Assembly: GCA_017165825.1 (NCBI GenBank) | Contig: CM029383.1 | Coordinates: 13,674,008-13,738,007, forward strand | Direction of reading: 5' to 3' | Source: Hepsetus odoe | Lineage: Eukaryota > Chordata > Actinopteri > Characiformes > Hepsetidae | DNA: 64,000 nt | Part shown: piece after piece, positions 63,057-64,000 of the stretch | Layout: each line of letters begins with the position of its first letter | How positions within the stretch are numbered: position 1 is the stretch's first letter | The notes under the pieces: generated by a model | The model's input: the letters and a program-made list of their open reading frames with translations, nothing else | What the model was told of the DNA's origin: nothing | Database searches by the model: none | Translations under genes and position numbers: made by a program

Positions 63057-63953
63057 CTCTGTCTCTCTGCTTCCCTCCTCTTTCCATTGTTTTCCTACCA
63101 TGTCCCTCTCTGGGGGGTGTGTAACCTTGATCTTCATTCTTCATCCATCTTCTCAATCCATCTATTGTTTTTAATACCTTATTTTTCTCCTCACTCAGTC
63201 AGTTTTTGTTTACTAAGCAACATATATACCTTTAGAATGTGCATACAATGTACATTATAGTGGCAATATATTATTTATTATGTTTGTCACTGTGCATGTG
63301 TTTTTGTTCACACTGTTTGACATGACTCAGGGAGGTGCTTCTTCAGTCTATGGTGGGATTGATTTATGGGGGCTTGCCTTTACTCACATGTTTTTTGCAG
63401 TCATCTTGTGCCGCCATATTTTCTCTCAGCTCGACGCTCATGGCCCGTTTGCATCCTTGTGATGCTAATGTTGCATTAGACAGGTGAAAGCACATTTTAT
63501 ATAATTCTCCAAAAACATATAATAATTAAAAACTAATTATTATGTCTTTCAGCAACTAGTAAATAATTTAACAGCTGTAACAATTTCTTCATGCAGCAGT
63601 GATTTGAAATGTATTATTTGCTCTTTTCTCATTATGTATAACTCAATATGACAAAAATGTTGAGAACATTTGATATGAACATATTTACTTCAGTAATAAC
63701 ATTCAGTAATGTTGACAATTGTGTTATAATGCACGACTCAATACATTTATTTTATAACCATATTTATGTTGCAGAATAACATTTATACGTTTTTACAAAT
63801 GTAACATTCATATGATGTTGTGGCAGAGACTTTGATTGAAATTGATCATTTGTTCCTCAATTTAATTCAGCTATGGAAAGTGTTGAGTGATGTTGTTTTT
63901 TTTTTCCATCCATGACGTTTGTGTTGCATTGATTTCTATGTTGTATTTGCAGT

Positions 63954-64000
63954 CCAGCACAATACGACCCCCTTCTCCAGCAGAGTGAATCAGAGCCTCA
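63954..64000 (+). CDS. possible start of a coding exon cut by the window edge
   Basis: A T-rich tract ends TATTTGCAG at 63952 and is followed by sequence open in one + frame (PAQYDPLLQQSESEP). The composition changes sharply from the AT-rich intron-like text before it. I do not recognise the protein, and 47 bases are too few to be sure. Confidence 0.3.

Noticed and set aside
62889..63156. Arg/Glu-rich frames on the minus strand
   Set aside because: They are produced by the (CT)n microsatellite.

Overview
The window is vertebrate nuclear DNA, almost certainly from a teleost fish. Genes are split into short exons with GT/AG borders and long AT-rich introns. The repeats are those typical of fish genomes: L2-type and RTE-like LINE fragments, several Tc1-like DNA transposons, tRNA-derived SINEs and many microsatellites. 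I cannot name the species. Nearly all long open frames here are chance or transposon frames; the three real genes were rebuilt exon by exon from splice sites, reading phase and recalled family sequence.

Layout. (1) 1-36.8 kb, + strand: picalm (clathrin assembly protein CALM) from its second coding exon onward; coding exon 1 lies left of the window. I place 20 constitutive-looking internal exons, a 15-nt candidate microexon, two in-frame cassette-like exons, and two alternative C-terminal exons, one ending -MQFM and one AP180-like ending -KDFL. (2) 37.4-45.4 kb, - strand: ccdc83, a coiled-coil protein gene, rebuilt as ten exons with consistent phase giving 405 aa. It faces picalm tail to tail across a (TA)n tract, which as I recall is also the human PICALM/CCDC83 arrangement. 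(3) 50.0-55.3 kb, + strand: a VPS26B-type retromer subunit gene (six exons, 331 aa). (4) 55.3-64 kb: the vps26b 3' UTR, then mostly repeats; the last 1.5 kb may hold the first exons of another + strand gene that I cannot identify.

Functionally, picalm (clathrin/AP-2 endocytosis of SNAREs and cargo) and vps26b (retromer recycling from endosomes) act at successive steps of membrane traffic. Their adjacency is more likely chromosomal history than co-regulation. ccdc83 is probably cilium- or sperm-related, and a candidate RFX X-box lies upstream of it.

The observations most worth checking are the picalm microexon and cassette exons (all phase 1-1, two carrying endocytic-type motifs), the AP180-like alternative C-terminus, the complete ccdc83 model, and a long-armed fold-back Tc1 derivative with a sister copy 23 kb away. 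No unknown multi-gene system was seen.
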